DNA from: Nisaea sp965216895
GTDB taxonomy: Bacteria; Pseudomonadota; Alphaproteobacteria; Thalassobaculales; Thalassobaculaceae
Assembly: GCF_965216895.1 (NCBI RefSeq)
Contig: NZ_OZ244205.1
Coordinates: forward strand, 3,596,001 to 3,660,000
Direction of reading: 5' to 3'
DNA: 64,000 bases
Under the pieces are notes generated by a model. It worked only from the letters and a program-made list of their open reading frames with translations. It ran no database searches and was not told the origin of the DNA. The position numbers and the translations under genes are program-made. The number at the start of each line of letters is the position of its first letter. The first letter of the stretch is position 1. This document shows, in pieces, positions 47,329-56,219 of this stretch.

Positions 47329-50031
47329 TCAGGCGCCCGCGGGCTTCGCCGCGAGGGTGATCCGGAACCGGGTTCCCGGCCCCTCGTCCTCGTCCAGCAC
47401 GAGCCTGCCGCCGAGCCGCTTCATGATTTCCTTGCTGATCGCGAGCCCAAGCCCGATGCCGCCGGTAGAGGACTGTGCGGCCCCCCGCTGGAACTTCTCG
47501 AAAATGAACGGGCGGAGATGGCTCGGGATGCCGGGCCCGTTGTCGACGATCTCGATCTCGTATACGCCGCCGGAAAGATGGCCTGCGACCCGGACCATCG
47601 GTGTTGGCGAGGTATTGTGCTTGATCGCATTGGTCAGGATGTTGATGACCACCTGCTGCAGGCGGTCCGGATCCGCCACCACGATCCCGCTGGCGGGTTC
47701 CTCGAACTGGATGTCTGTGCCCGTGGAACGGGCGAGACCGCGGCAGGTCTCGACCGCCCGGGAGAGCGGTACCGAGGCATCCAGTTCGTGCAGGTTCCAG
47801 GAAGCCTCGCCGCGGTCCATCAGGTTCATGTCGAGGATTTCGTCCAGCAAACGCGTCAGGCGCAGGCTTTCCTCGTGGATGATGGAGAGGAAGCGCTGCG
47901 CCTGCGGGCTGGTCAGGTCCCTGGTCTCGAGCAGGATTTCCGAGAAGGAGCGGATCGAGGTCATCGGCGTGCGCACTTCATGGCTCACCTGGCTCAGGAA
48001 ATCGTCCTTCTGCGCGTCGAGCAGGGTCAGTCTCTGGTTCGCGCGGCGGAGTTCGCGCGCGGTCGCCTCGAGCTGGATCGATTTCTTCTCGACCTCCTGG
48101 CTGTATTCCATGAGCTGCGCGGTCTCGTCCGCGATCTTCATCAGCTCGTCGAGGCTGATGGTCTCGCCGCTGGCGATCTGGGAGACCATGGCGCGGGCCG
48201 AGGCGGCGCCGATGGACCCTGCAAGTCGGCGTTCGAGATGGGCAATGAAGGCATCGGTGGGGTGCGGAAAGTCGCTGTCGCTGCCCTGTCCCTCGGCGAA
48301 ATCGCGGAACAGGCGCTGGGCCTCGCCCGCGCCGAGGATCCGTTGTGCCAGGATGAAGAGGTCCTCGGCCGAGGCGGAGCGGCGGATGAAACGGTGCTCG
48401 TCGCCGGCAGGCGTGCGGAAAACGTCGACGAACAGGGTTCCCTGCAGCCGTTCGAGTGGCTTCGGCTCGACCAGCAGCGAGCACAGTACGAACAGCACCA
48501 CGTTGGCGCTGAGGCTCCAGAACAGCGCATGCACCAGCGGGTCGAGGCCGGTCAGGCCGAACAGCGCCTGCGGGCGCAGCAGCCCGATCCCCTGCGGGCC
48601 GTGTTCGATCGTGCTGGCCGACAGCAGCAGGTCGCCCTCGAAGCTCGGCAGGAAGAGGGTATAGCCCCAGAGGACGAAACCGGCGGCGAGACCGATCTTG
48701 GCGCCGGTCGCGGTGGCGCGTTTCCAGTAGATTCCGCCGAGCAGAGGCGGCAGGAACTGTGCGACGCCGGCAAACGCGATCAGGCCGATGGCGGCGAGCG
48801 CATCCGATTTCCCGCTGAGCCGGAAGTAGATGTAGCCAAGCAGCAGGATGACGCCGATGCTGATCCGCCGGCTGACCAGCAGCAGTCGCCGCACGTCGCC
48901 GCTGCGTTCGATCGAGGTCCATGGCGTCCGCAGCATCACCGGCATCACGATATGGTTCGAGATCATCGTAGAGAGTGCGATCGAGGCGACGATGACCATC
49001 GAGGTGGCGGAGGAAAAGCCGCCGAGGAAGGCCAGCAGGACCAGCAGGTCCTGATCGACGGACATCGGTACGGTGAGCACGAACATGTCCGGGTTTGCGC
49101 CTTCCGGCAGCATGCTGAGCCCGCCGATGGCGATCGGCAGCACGAACAGGCTCATCAGCATCAGGTAGAGCGGGAACAGCCAGGAGGCCATGCGCAGCTG
49201 GTCCTCGCCGGTATTCTCGACAACGGTGACCTGGAACTGGCGCGGCAGGCATATGATGGCGATGCCGGAAAGGAAGGTGAGGGCGATCCAGCGGGCGTCG
49301 AACATGTCTTCGGACTGCAGGATCTTCGCGGCGTCGCGGCTGAAAATATCGGCCGGCCCGTCGGCCAGCGCGAAGACCACGAACAGGCCGACCGAGATCA
49401 GCGCCAGCAGTTTCACCAGCGCTTCCAGCGCAATGGCGGCGACGACCCCGTGATGACGCTCGTTCGCGTCGATCGTCCGGGTGCCGAAAATGATGGTGAA
49501 GAGCGCCATTCCGGCGGCGATCCAGAAGGCGATCTCCGCGGCCGGCCCGTCGCTCGGCGGGGTCGCGAGGTTTCCGGGATCGGACGCGACGATGACCTGG
49601 ATGCTCGTGCTCACGGCCTTCAGCTGCAGCGCGATGTAGGGCGTGGTGCCGATCACCGCGATCAGCGTCACCAGAACGGCGAGGCTGGTGCTCTTGCCGT
49701 AGCGCGAGGAAATCAGGTCGGCGATCGAGGTGATGCGGTGCACGTGACCGATCCGGACCAGCTTGCGCAGGAGGAACCACCAGCCGACGAAGACCAGTGT
49801 CGGGCCGAGATAGATGGTGACGAATTCGAGCCCGCTGCGCGCAGCGGAGCCGACGGCACCGTAGAATGTCCAGGAGGTGCAATAGACCGAGATCGACAGT
49901 GTGTAGACGATGGGGGACTGGATCCAGGTGGATTGTCCTGAACGTGCCTGCCGATCGCCGATGAACGCGACCATGAACAGCAGCGCCACATAGGCGAGCG
50001 AGATTGCGAAGATCAGATTGGCGGACAGCAT
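47329..50031 (-). CDS. sodium:solute symporter-histidine kinase fusion (CbrS/CrbS-like sensor)
   Basis: 900 residues. The N-terminal ~560 form an SSS-family (SLC5) transporter with about 13 helices (STSIQVIVASDP, FLSGIAIICLPRQFQVTVVEN, GGFSSATSMVIVASIALST). After a linker and coiled coil (EVEKKSIQLEATARELRRANQ) comes a kinase: H-box FLSQVSHEVRTPMTSIRSF, N-box QQVVINILTNAIKHNTS, G1 DNGPGIP, G2 GGIGLGLAISK. Such fusions (CrbS, CbrA) sense or transport small metabolites such as acetate or His. The upstream 2-helix protein shares a TGATG overlap with its start. Confidence 0.9.
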   Translation of the reverse strand: MLSANLIFAISLAYVALLFMVAFIGDRQARSGQSTWIQSPIVYTLSISVYCTSWTFYGAVGSAARSGLEFVTIYLGPTLVFVGWWFLLRKLVRIGHVHRITSIADLISSRYGKSTSLAVLVTLIAVIGTTPYIALQLKAVSTSIQVIVASDPGNLATPPSDGPAAEIAFWIAAGMALFTIIFGTRTIDANERHHGVVAAIALEALVKLLALISVGLFVVFALADGPADIFSRDAAKILQSEDMFDARWIALTFLSGIAIICLPRQFQVTVVENTGEDQLRMASWLFPLYLMLMSLFVLPIAIGGLSMLPEGANPDMFVLTVPMSVDQDLLVLLAFLGGFSSATSMVIVASIALSTMISNHIVMPVMLRTPWTSIERSGDVRRLLLVSRRISIGVILLLGYIYFRLSGKSDALAAIGLIAFAGVAQFLPPLLGGIYWKRATATGAKIGLAAGFVLWGYTLFLPSFEGDLLLSASTIEHGPQGIGLLRPQALFGLTGLDPLVHALFWSLSANVVLFVLCSLLVEPKPLERLQGTLFVDVFRTPAGDEHRFIRRSASAEDLFILAQRILGAGEAQRLFRDFAEGQGSDSDFPHPTDAFIAHLERRLAGSIGAASARAMVSQIASGETISLDELMKIADETAQLMEYSQEVEKKSIQLEATARELRRANQRLTLLDAQKDDFLSQVSHEVRTPMTSIRSFSEILLETRDLTSPQAQRFLSIIHEESLRLTRLLDEILDMNLMDRGEASWNLHELDASVPLSRAVETCRGLARSTGTDIQFEEPASGIVVADPDRLQQVVINILTNAIKHNTSPTPMVRVAGHLSGGVYEIEIVDNGPGIPSHLRPFIFEKFQRGAAQSSTGGIGLGLAISKEIMKRLGGRLVLDEDEGPGTRFRITLAAKPAGA

Positions 50032-50294
50032 CAGCGCCCCGGCGAGGTCATGTCCGGCGGCGGTGGCGCGTGGTGCTCCGGATCGCTCAGGCGATGCGAG
50101 AACCAGAACGCAACCAGGATCAGCGCGCTCCAGAGCCCGAAAATGTATGCCACGATGAGAGGAATGCCGAACAGGGTTTCCTGCGCCGCGAACAGGTCGA
50201 TCAGCGGTGGCATGAGCAGGAACAGTCCGGCCAGCGGCAGCAGAAAGGCCGCGTCCCGGTATTTGGCGGCCACGCCGGGAGACGAGGGGCGCAT
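50031..50294 (-). CDS. small two-helix membrane protein
   Basis: 87 residues with two hydrophobic segments (FLLPLAGLFLLMPPLIDLFA and LIVAYIFGLWSALILVAFWF), a charged N-terminus and a Pro-rich tail. Resembles the small partner subunits often encoded beside SSS-type symporters. Its stop overlaps the kinase start by one base (TGATG) and it begins 3 nt after the receiver gene, so it belongs to the same operon and likely partners the symporter domain. Confidence 0.7.
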   Translation of the reverse strand: MRPSSPGVAAKYRDAAFLLPLAGLFLLMPPLIDLFAAQETLFGIPLIVAYIFGLWSALILVAFWFSHRLSDPEHHAPPPPDMTSPGR

Positions 50295-50297
50295 TGC

Positions 50298-50669
50298 CTA
50301 GAGCCCGGCCAGCTTCTTGACCTGATCGATCACGTCGCGGTTGGAGAACGGCTTGGTGACAAAGGCGTCGGCGCCGATCTCCTGCGCGGTCTTGCGGTCC
50401 TTTTCCTGCCCCTTCGCCGTCAGCACGATCACCGGCAGTTTGCGGGTGCGCGGCGAGGCGCGAAGCTGACGCAGGATTTCGAAGCCGTTGCGGTGCGGCA
50501 GCATGATGTCGAGGATCACGACATCCGGCAGGGCCTGGCTATTGAGTTGTTCGAGGGCGGCGTTGCCATCGAGGGCGCTGGTTACCTCCCAGCCTTCGCG
50601 CCCGAGCAGAAAGCTCAGGGACTCGAGGATGTTCGGTTCGTCCTCCGCGATAAAGACGCGTGTTGTCAC
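50298..50669 (-). CDS. receiver-only response regulator
   Basis: 123 residues, a single REC domain without output domain: acidic pocket VFIAEDEPN, phospho-acceptor Asp in VVILDIMLPHRNG, Thr in VIVLTAKGQEKD and Lys in FVTKPFSN. GTG 50669 follows GGGGAAA. It precedes the 2-helix protein and the symporter-kinase, whose cognate partner it probably is. With no DNA-binding domain it must act through a protein partner. Confidence 0.85.
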   Translation of the reverse strand: MTTRVFIAEDEPNILESLSFLLGREGWEVTSALDGNAALEQLNSQALPDVVILDIMLPHRNGFEILRQLRASPRTRKLPVIVLTAKGQEKDRKTAQEIGADAFVTKPFSNRDVIDQVKKLAGL

Positions 50670-50769
50670 GCTGTTTCCCCCATGCCTCCTTGATTTCCCG
50701 GTCATTGCCAGAGTGCCGGTTCGCGGAGTTTAACCGAGGTGGAGGGCGACGCAAGGGGCGTCGCGCGCT

Positions 50770-52281
50770 CTAGCTCCCGGTGATCGGGTGTTCCTGTCGG
50801 TGCCGACAGTCCTCGCGCGGGCAGACGCGACAGGCGGAACCGACAGGTTCGGCAATGGATTTCGAGGACAGGTCCAGTCCGTCGCCATAGACCAGATCGG
50901 GCGCATAGAGCGCATCGCAGCCGAGCATGATGGAGACGAGGTGCTGCGGACGGTCGAACCCGGTCGCCTGTTTCGCGACTGTCCTCGCAATGAAGAGAAA
51001 CCGGCTGCGGTCGGCGAATTCGACCAGGTGTCGGAACACCCGGTCCGGGGTCTGGAAGGCGCGGTAGATCGCCCAGAGCGGACAGGCGCCGCCGTAGCGC
51101 GGAAGCGGCAGGTCGCGCAGGGGCAGGCGTTTCGTGATGTAGCCGGCGGGGTCCGAGCGCATGAAGGCGAAGGGAACGCCTTCCGCACCTGGACGCCGGA
51201 GCGAGGCGAGCCGGTGACAGACCTGTTCCAGGCTGACGCCGAAGCGGTACTGCAACTTGTCGATATCGTAGCGCGAGGCGACGGCGGCTTCACGGAACCG
51301 GTCATAGGGCATGAGCAGCGCCGCCGCGGCATAGGATTGCAGCGCCCGCCGGGCCCGGACCAGGGCGGCGTCGCTGGTCAGCAGGTCCGCAGAGGCGACG
51401 ATCTCCTCGATCTCCTCGCGGAGCGCCGGGACGAGAACTGCGCGGGCGACTGCGAAGCGCCGGCTCGCGGCAGGAAGCGCCGCGCTGCCCGCGTCCAGGG
51501 ATTCGAGGAAGCCGGAGCCGCTATTTTCTAGATGCGCGCGGGCGACCCCCTCGAATTCCGGCGCCACCGGGTCGCAGTCGAGGCTGGCCGCGAAATCGCT
51601 CACCGCGTCTTCGATGGCGTCGAAATAGTTCTGGTTCTCCAGCAGGAAGTCGTCCACCTCCTCCGCCGGAGTGACGGAGCCGAGGCGCGAGGGGGCGCGG
51701 TCGAAATAGCCCGCCATGGCCTGGGCGACGTCGGACAGCCGGGCGCTTTCGTCCGCGAGATTGCGATGAAAGCGCGCCTGCTGCTCCTCCGGAATGTCGC
51801 CGACGCTTGCCAGGATCTCCGAGGTCGAGCGTATGGCGGCGATGTTGGACAGCATCCCGTGCACCGCGTCGGAGAGGAATGGATCCTGGCTCAGCCGGTC
51901 GGAGAGGGCCCTGACCGCCGCGGTCTGATCGAGATGATCGCGGTGCAGCTTCACGATCAGGCTGGCCCATGGTCGATGGCGGGCGACCAGGTCGGTCGTG
52001 CTGTCCGAGTCGATCTCGAGGTCCGCATGCGCCGGGTCGGCGGCGATTTCCTCCAGATCCTGGATCAGCCGCCGTTCCGCGGCGCCGTCGAGATAATCGA
52101 TCCCGACATCGAGTGCTTCGCCGAGGCGCAGGAGCAGCGCGCCGCTGACCTGCCGCTTGTTGTGTTCGATCAGGTTCAGATAGGAGGCCGATATTCCGAC
52201 CGCGGCGGCAAGTTCCGCTTGCGTGCGGCCGATGGTTTTGCGCCTTTCGCGCAGTCGCATTCCAATAGGCGCCCGGGCCAT
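50770..52281 (-). CDS. XRE-family regulator with DUF2083 domain (ScfR/RamB-like)
   Basis: 503 residues. N-terminal helix-turn-helix GMRLRERRKTIGRTQAELAAAVGISASYLNLIEHNKR (in parts), a middle helical region, an IrrE-like segment (YAAAALLMPYDRFREAAV, RYDIDKLQYRFGVSLEQVCHRL) and a C-terminal DUF2083-type domain ending in Cys-rich CRVCPREDC. Known relatives (ScfR, RamB, PrpR) sense short-chain acyl-CoA and control acetate/propionate pathways. ATG 52281 lies near GGGGTTGG. Divergent from the Liv-type operon and first in line with the receiver/symporter-kinase genes. Confidence 0.82.
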   Translation of the reverse strand: MARAPIGMRLRERRKTIGRTQAELAAAVGISASYLNLIEHNKRQVSGALLLRLGEALDVGIDYLDGAAERRLIQDLEEIAADPAHADLEIDSDSTTDLVARHRPWASLIVKLHRDHLDQTAAVRALSDRLSQDPFLSDAVHGMLSNIAAIRSTSEILASVGDIPEEQQARFHRNLADESARLSDVAQAMAGYFDRAPSRLGSVTPAEEVDDFLLENQNYFDAIEDAVSDFAASLDCDPVAPEFEGVARAHLENSGSGFLESLDAGSAALPAASRRFAVARAVLVPALREEIEEIVASADLLTSDAALVRARRALQSYAAAALLMPYDRFREAAVASRYDIDKLQYRFGVSLEQVCHRLASLRRPGAEGVPFAFMRSDPAGYITKRLPLRDLPLPRYGGACPLWAIYRAFQTPDRVFRHLVEFADRSRFLFIARTVAKQATGFDRPQHLVSIMLGCDALYAPDLVYGDGLDLSSKSIAEPVGSACRVCPREDCRHRQEHPITGS

Positions 52282-52321
52282 TTCCAACCCCTTGATTTGG
52301 TTCGAGTTGCTGCGCCGCAGC

Positions 52322-52369
52322 GTAAATTATTTACAAACAAGGCTTTCTTCAAATGGAAATCTTTACAAA
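52322..52369. promoter_or_regulatory. candidate operator with repeated TTTACAAA
   Basis: TTTACAAA occurs at 52330-52337 and again at 52362-52369, 32 bp apart, about three helical turns. The first overlaps the palindrome GTAAATTATTTAC (52322-52334). RamB/PrpR-family sites are TTTGCAAA-like, so these may bind the divergently encoded regulator. Confidence 0.45.
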
Positions 52370-52507
52370 AAAATGTGCATATTTCAAATACTTATTCGCA
52401 AGTTGACTGGCGGTGCGTAGTCTCGTTGACCGAGCGACCATTATGCTCAAGACCGGAGTGGCGCGTTGGGATCCGATGCCGCTCCAGAAAAATAACGGGA
52501 GGAATAC

Positions 52508-53857
52508 ATGGCAAAGTTCACAATGGACGTCACCCGCCGTGGCCTGCTGAAAGGCTCGGCCCTGGTCGGCGCAAGCCTTGCGGCTCCGACGATCTTTACT
52601 CGCACCGCAAACGCCTACATGAACGAGCCGAAGGGTGGCAGCGTTACCCTCGGCTTCAACGTCCCGCAGAGCGGCCCGTATGCGGATGAAGGTGCGGACG
52701 AACTCCGCGCTTACGAACTCGCCGTTGAGCACCTGAACGGTGGCGGCGATGGCGGGATGATGAATACCTTCTCGTCCAAGGCGCTGAAAGGAAACGGTAT
52801 TCTCGGCAAGAAAGTCGAGTATGTGACCGGCGATACCCAGACCAAATCCGACGCGGCCCGCGCCTCGGCGAAATCGATGATCGAGAAAGACGGCGCAATC
52901 ATGATCACCGGTGGTTCGTCCTCCGGTGTTGCCGTGGCCGTGCAGGCGCTGTGTCAGGAAGCCGGCGTCATCTTCATGGCCGGTCTGACCCACTCCAACG
53001 ACACCACCGGCAAGGACAAGAAGGCCAACGGTTTCCGGCACTTCTTCAACAGCTACATGTCCGGTGCGGCGCTTGCGCCGGTGCTCGGGAAAGCCTATGG
53101 CAACGACCGCAAGGCTTACCATCTGACCGCGGATTACAACTGGGGCTACACGACGGAAGAAGCCGTCCGGAGCTCGACCGAGGCTATGGGCTGGGAGACT
53201 GTGGCAGCGGTCAAGACCCCGCTGGCGCAAACCGACTTCTCGTCCTACATCACGCCGGTTCTGCAGTCGGACGCCGACGTGCTCGTGCTGAACCACTATG
53301 GCGGCAACATGGTGAACTCGCTCACCAACGCGGTTCAGTTCGGACTGCGCGACCGGATGGCCAACGGCAAGCAGTTCGAGATCGTTGTTCCCCTCTATTC
53401 GCGCCTGATGGCCAAGGGTGCGGGCGCCAACGTTAAGGGTATCTTCGGCTCGACGAACTGGCACTGGTCGCTTCAGGACGAGGGTTCCAAGGCATTCGTC
53501 AAGTCCTTCGGCTCGAAGTACGGCTTCCCGCCGAGCCAGGCTGCCCACACCTGCTATACCCAGGCATTGCTCTACGCCGATGCCGTCGAGCGGGCCGGCA
53601 GCTTCAACCCGTGCGCAGTCGTCGAGGCCCTCGAAGGCTTCGAATTCGACGGCATGGGCAACGGCAAGACCCTGTACCGTGCGGATGATCACCAGTGCTT
53701 CAAGGACGTGCTGGTCGTGAAGGGTAAAGAGAACCCGACCTCCGAGTTCGACTTGCTCGAGATCGTCGAAGTGACGCCGGTTTCCCAGGTCACCTACGCG
53801 CCGGATCACCCGCAGTTTGCGGGCGGCAGCCTCGGTACCTGCAACCCGGGCGCTTAA
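52508..53857 (+). CDS. branched-chain amino acid-type ABC transporter substrate-binding protein
   Basis: 449 residues. N-terminus has a twin-arginine-type signal (DVTRRGLLKGSALVGASLA), suggesting Tat export of a folded protein. Type I periplasmic-binding fold: GSVTLGFNVPQSGPYADEG, GDTQTKSDAARASAKSMIEKD, ITGGSSSGVAVAVQALCQEAG, LTADYNWGYTTEEAV. The length (about 415 mature) and sequence resemble the amide/urea-type subgroup of LivK-like proteins. First gene of the livHMGF-type operon, followed by two hairpins. Confidence 0.88.
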   Translation: MAKFTMDVTRRGLLKGSALVGASLAAPTIFTRTANAYMNEPKGGSVTLGFNVPQSGPYADEGADELRAYELAVEHLNGGGDGGMMNTFSSKALKGNGILGKKVEYVTGDTQTKSDAARASAKSMIEKDGAIMITGGSSSGVAVAVQALCQEAGVIFMAGLTHSNDTTGKDKKANGFRHFFNSYMSGAALAPVLGKAYGNDRKAYHLTADYNWGYTTEEAVRSSTEAMGWETVAAVKTPLAQTDFSSYITPVLQSDADVLVLNHYGGNMVNSLTNAVQFGLRDRMANGKQFEIVVPLYSRLMAKGAGANVKGIFGSTNWHWSLQDEGSKAFVKSFGSKYGFPPSQAAHTCYTQALLYADAVERAGSFNPCAVVEALEGFEFDGMGNGKTLYRADDHQCFKDVLVVKGKENPTSEFDLLEIVEVTPVSQVTYAPDHPQFAGGSLGTCNPGA

Positions 53858-53875
53858 TCGAGCACTCCCATCGCG

Positions 53876-53903
53876 CCGACCGTGCCCGAACGGGTGCGGT
53901 CGG
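53876..53903. repeat. hairpin 1 between the binding-protein gene and livH
   Basis: CCGACCG (53876-53882) pairs with CGGTCGG (53897-53903); inside, CCCG/CGGG extends the stem. Lies 19 nt after the binding-protein stop. Confidence 0.7.
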
Positions 53904-53907
53904 CTGT

Positions 53908-53933
53908 CCGGGCCGTCAGCGATGACGGCCCGG
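53908..53933. repeat. hairpin 2 (GCGA-capped) between the binding-protein gene and livH
   Basis: CCGGGCCGTCA (53908-53918) pairs perfectly with TGACGGCCCGG (53923-53933) around a GCGA loop, a GNRA tetraloop, giving an exceptionally stable 11-bp stem. No T-run follows. Confidence 0.85.
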
Positions 53934-53964
53934 ATGTTCGATCGGATCCACAGGGGGCGGCGTC

Positions 53965-54996
53965 ATGGACGCGATTATTCTTCAGATATTGAACGGGCTG
54001 GACAAAGGCAGCGCCTATGCGCTGATCGCGCTCGGTCTAACGCTAATTTTCGGAACCTTGGGCGTCGTCAATTTCGCTCATGGGGCATTGTTCATGCTGG
54101 GCGCGTTCTGCGCGGTCACACTGAACGCGATTTTTAAATTTTCCTATCAGACCATCGATCCGGTCCGGAAAGACTTCCTCGGCAACCCCCTGAAGGTCGA
54201 TACGCCGTACATTTACGACTGGTTTGGCCCCGAGGTCGGCGCCGCCATGATCGAGTGGTCCGTGCCGCTGGCGATCCTGTTCGCCATTCCGGTCATGATT
54301 CTCGTCGGCCTGTCTATGGAACGCGGCCTCATCAAGTACTTCTACAAGCGGCCTCATGCCGACCAGATCCTGGTGACGTTCGGACTGGCGATTGTGTTGC
54401 AGGAGATCGTGAAATATTTCTACGGCGCCAACCCGATTCCGACGCCTGCGCCCCCGGCCCTGACCGGCAGCGCGGATTTCGGCGTCCTGCTGGGCTTCGA
54501 TCCCGGGTCGATCATCTATCCCTACTGGCGTCTGGTCTACTTCCTGTTCGCCGCAGTGATCATCGGGGGTGTCTTTGCCTTCCTGAGATACACGACCTTC
54601 GGCATGGTTGTCCGCGCAGGCATGGCGGACCGCGAGACAGTGGGGCTGCTCGGCATCAATATCGACAAGCGTTTCACGATCATGTTCGCAATCGCGGCCT
54701 GCGTTGCCGGACTCGCAGGGGTGATGTACACCCCGATCAACTCCCCCAACTACCATATGGGCATGGACTTCCTTGTGCTGTCCTTCGTCGTTGTCGTGGT
54801 TGGGGGCATGGGATCCCTTGTGGGAGCTGTTGCCGCAGGTTTCCTGCTGGGCGTGCTCGAGTCCTTCGCCTCGATGGGTGAGATCGTCGCCCTGCTGCCG
54901 GGCATCAACCAGATCATCATCTATCTTGTGGCCATCATCATTCTATTGACGCGCCCTCGCGGCCTGATGGGCCGCAAGGGCGTCATGGAGGAGTGA
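53965..54996 (+). CDS. livH: branched-chain amino acid-type ABC permease LivH-like
   Basis: 343-residue inner-membrane permease with about eight helices, typical of the LivH/UrtB family: IILQILNGLDKGSAYALIALGLTLIFGTLGVVNFAHG at the start, GLSMERGLIKYF, ADQILVTFGLAIVLQEIVKYF, GMVVRAGMADRETVGLLGIN, and the LivH signature GGMGSLVGAVAAGFLLG near the end. A 40-residue insert (FKFSYQTIDPVRKD...) after the second helix is longer than usual. livM follows after 3 nt. Confidence 0.92.
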   Translation: MDAIILQILNGLDKGSAYALIALGLTLIFGTLGVVNFAHGALFMLGAFCAVTLNAIFKFSYQTIDPVRKDFLGNPLKVDTPYIYDWFGPEVGAAMIEWSVPLAILFAIPVMILVGLSMERGLIKYFYKRPHADQILVTFGLAIVLQEIVKYFYGANPIPTPAPPALTGSADFGVLLGFDPGSIIYPYWRLVYFLFAAVIIGGVFAFLRYTTFGMVVRAGMADRETVGLLGINIDKRFTIMFAIAACVAGLAGVMYTPINSPNYHMGMDFLVLSFVVVVVGGMGSLVGAVAAGFLLGVLESFASMGEIVALLPGINQIIIYLVAIIILLTRPRGLMGRKGVMEE

Positions 54997-54999
54997 CCG

Positions 55000-56208
55000 A
55001 TGCTGGGACTCCACGGCAAAGACAAAAAAATGTTCCTGGTCGTCATCGCGCTGACGCTGCTGGCACCATTCCTGCTCAACCCTTTCCCTTCAGGGTCCGA
55101 ACTGGCGCAGTTCAATGCCGGTTATCCTGATCTCATGCAACGGTTCGTGATCTTCGGGATCTTCGCGATCGGCTTCAACATCCTCTTCGGACTTACCGGG
55201 TACCTGAGCTTCGGACATGCCGCCTTTCTCGGCGTGGGCTCCTACGCCGGCGTGTGGATGCTGAAGCTGCTCACCATGAACGTGCTCCCGGCGATCGTCG
55301 TCTCAGTGATCTTCGCGGGCCTGTTCTCGGCGATCGTCGGATACATCTCGCTCCGTCGTTCGGGGATCTACTTCTCGATCCTGACGCTCGCGTTCGCGCA
55401 AATGTCATTCGCGCTGGCCTACTCGGTCCTCACGCCGATCACGAATGGGGAGACCGGTCTGCAACTGGCCCTCGACGATCCGCGGATCCTGGGGGTTAGC
55501 CAGGTGGATGGGACGATTCCGGCGACGAACTTCTTCGGCATCGAGATGCGCGACGGATTCGAACTGGCGCTGGGCCCGTGGGAGTTCACTTTCAACTTCG
55601 GCTATTATCTCTGTGCCGTAATCATGCTGATCGCGTTCTACGTCTCGATCCGCATCTTCCGGTCGCCTTTCGGAATGATGTTGCGGGCGGTCAAGACGAA
55701 CCAGCAGCGGCTGCGCTACACGGGCAAGAACCCCAGGCCCTACACTCTTGCGGCATTCATCATCTCGGGCATGTATGCCGGCCTTGCCGGAGGGTTGATG
55801 GTGGCGATGGATCCGCTGGCCGGTGCCGAACGAATGCAATGGACTGCCAGCGGCGAAGTGGTGCTGATGACCATTCTCGGCGGTGTCGGCACCCTGATCG
55901 GCCCGGTTCTCGGCGCAGGCGTGATCAAGTATTTCGAGAACATCTTCTCGAAGATCAACGACAATGTTCTCTATGGCTGGTTCTCGATGATGCCGGAAGG
56001 AATGCAGGATTTCTTCGTATTCATCATTCATCCGTTCATCGGCAAGGGCTGGCACCTCACTCTCGGGATAATGTTCATGCTCGTCGTGATTTTCCTTCCG
56101 GGCGGGGTTGTCGAAGGCGGGCAGAGGCTTGGCCGGCTGTTCCGGCGCCGGGATGGCTCCAATGACTCGGCCGGTACGCCGACACCCAACGCAAATCCGG
56201 CGGAATAA
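55000..56208 (+). CDS. livM: branched-chain amino acid-type ABC permease LivM-like
   Basis: 402-residue permease, about ten helices: IFAIGFNILFGLTGYLSFGHAAFLGVG, GYISLRRSGIYFSILTLAFAQMSFALAY, FGMMLRAVKTNQQRLRYTG and TILGGVGTLIGPVLGAGVIKYFE. C-terminal cytoplasmic tail of about 30 residues. GGAGG lies just before its ATG. Part of the livH-M-G-F run. Confidence 0.92.
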   Translation: MLGLHGKDKKMFLVVIALTLLAPFLLNPFPSGSELAQFNAGYPDLMQRFVIFGIFAIGFNILFGLTGYLSFGHAAFLGVGSYAGVWMLKLLTMNVLPAIVVSVIFAGLFSAIVGYISLRRSGIYFSILTLAFAQMSFALAYSVLTPITNGETGLQLALDDPRILGVSQVDGTIPATNFFGIEMRDGFELALGPWEFTFNFGYYLCAVIMLIAFYVSIRIFRSPFGMMLRAVKTNQQRLRYTGKNPRPYTLAAFIISGMYAGLAGGLMVAMDPLAGAERMQWTASGEVVLMTILGGVGTLIGPVLGAGVIKYFENIFSKINDNVLYGWFSMMPEGMQDFFVFIIHPFIGKGWHLTLGIMFMLVVIFLPGGVVEGGQRLGRLFRRRDGSNDSAGTPTPNANPAE

Positions 56209-56219
56209 GGAGCGGACTG

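Noticed and set aside
47080..49941. A 953-codon open frame on the plus strand
   Set aside because: Antisense to the symporter-histidine kinase; extremely rich in R, Q, E, H and G with no domain, a typical GC-rich shadow.
52403..52431. TTGACT/TTGACC pair as the promoter of the Liv-type operon
   Set aside because: No acceptable -10 hexamer occurs at 16-18 nt from either element.
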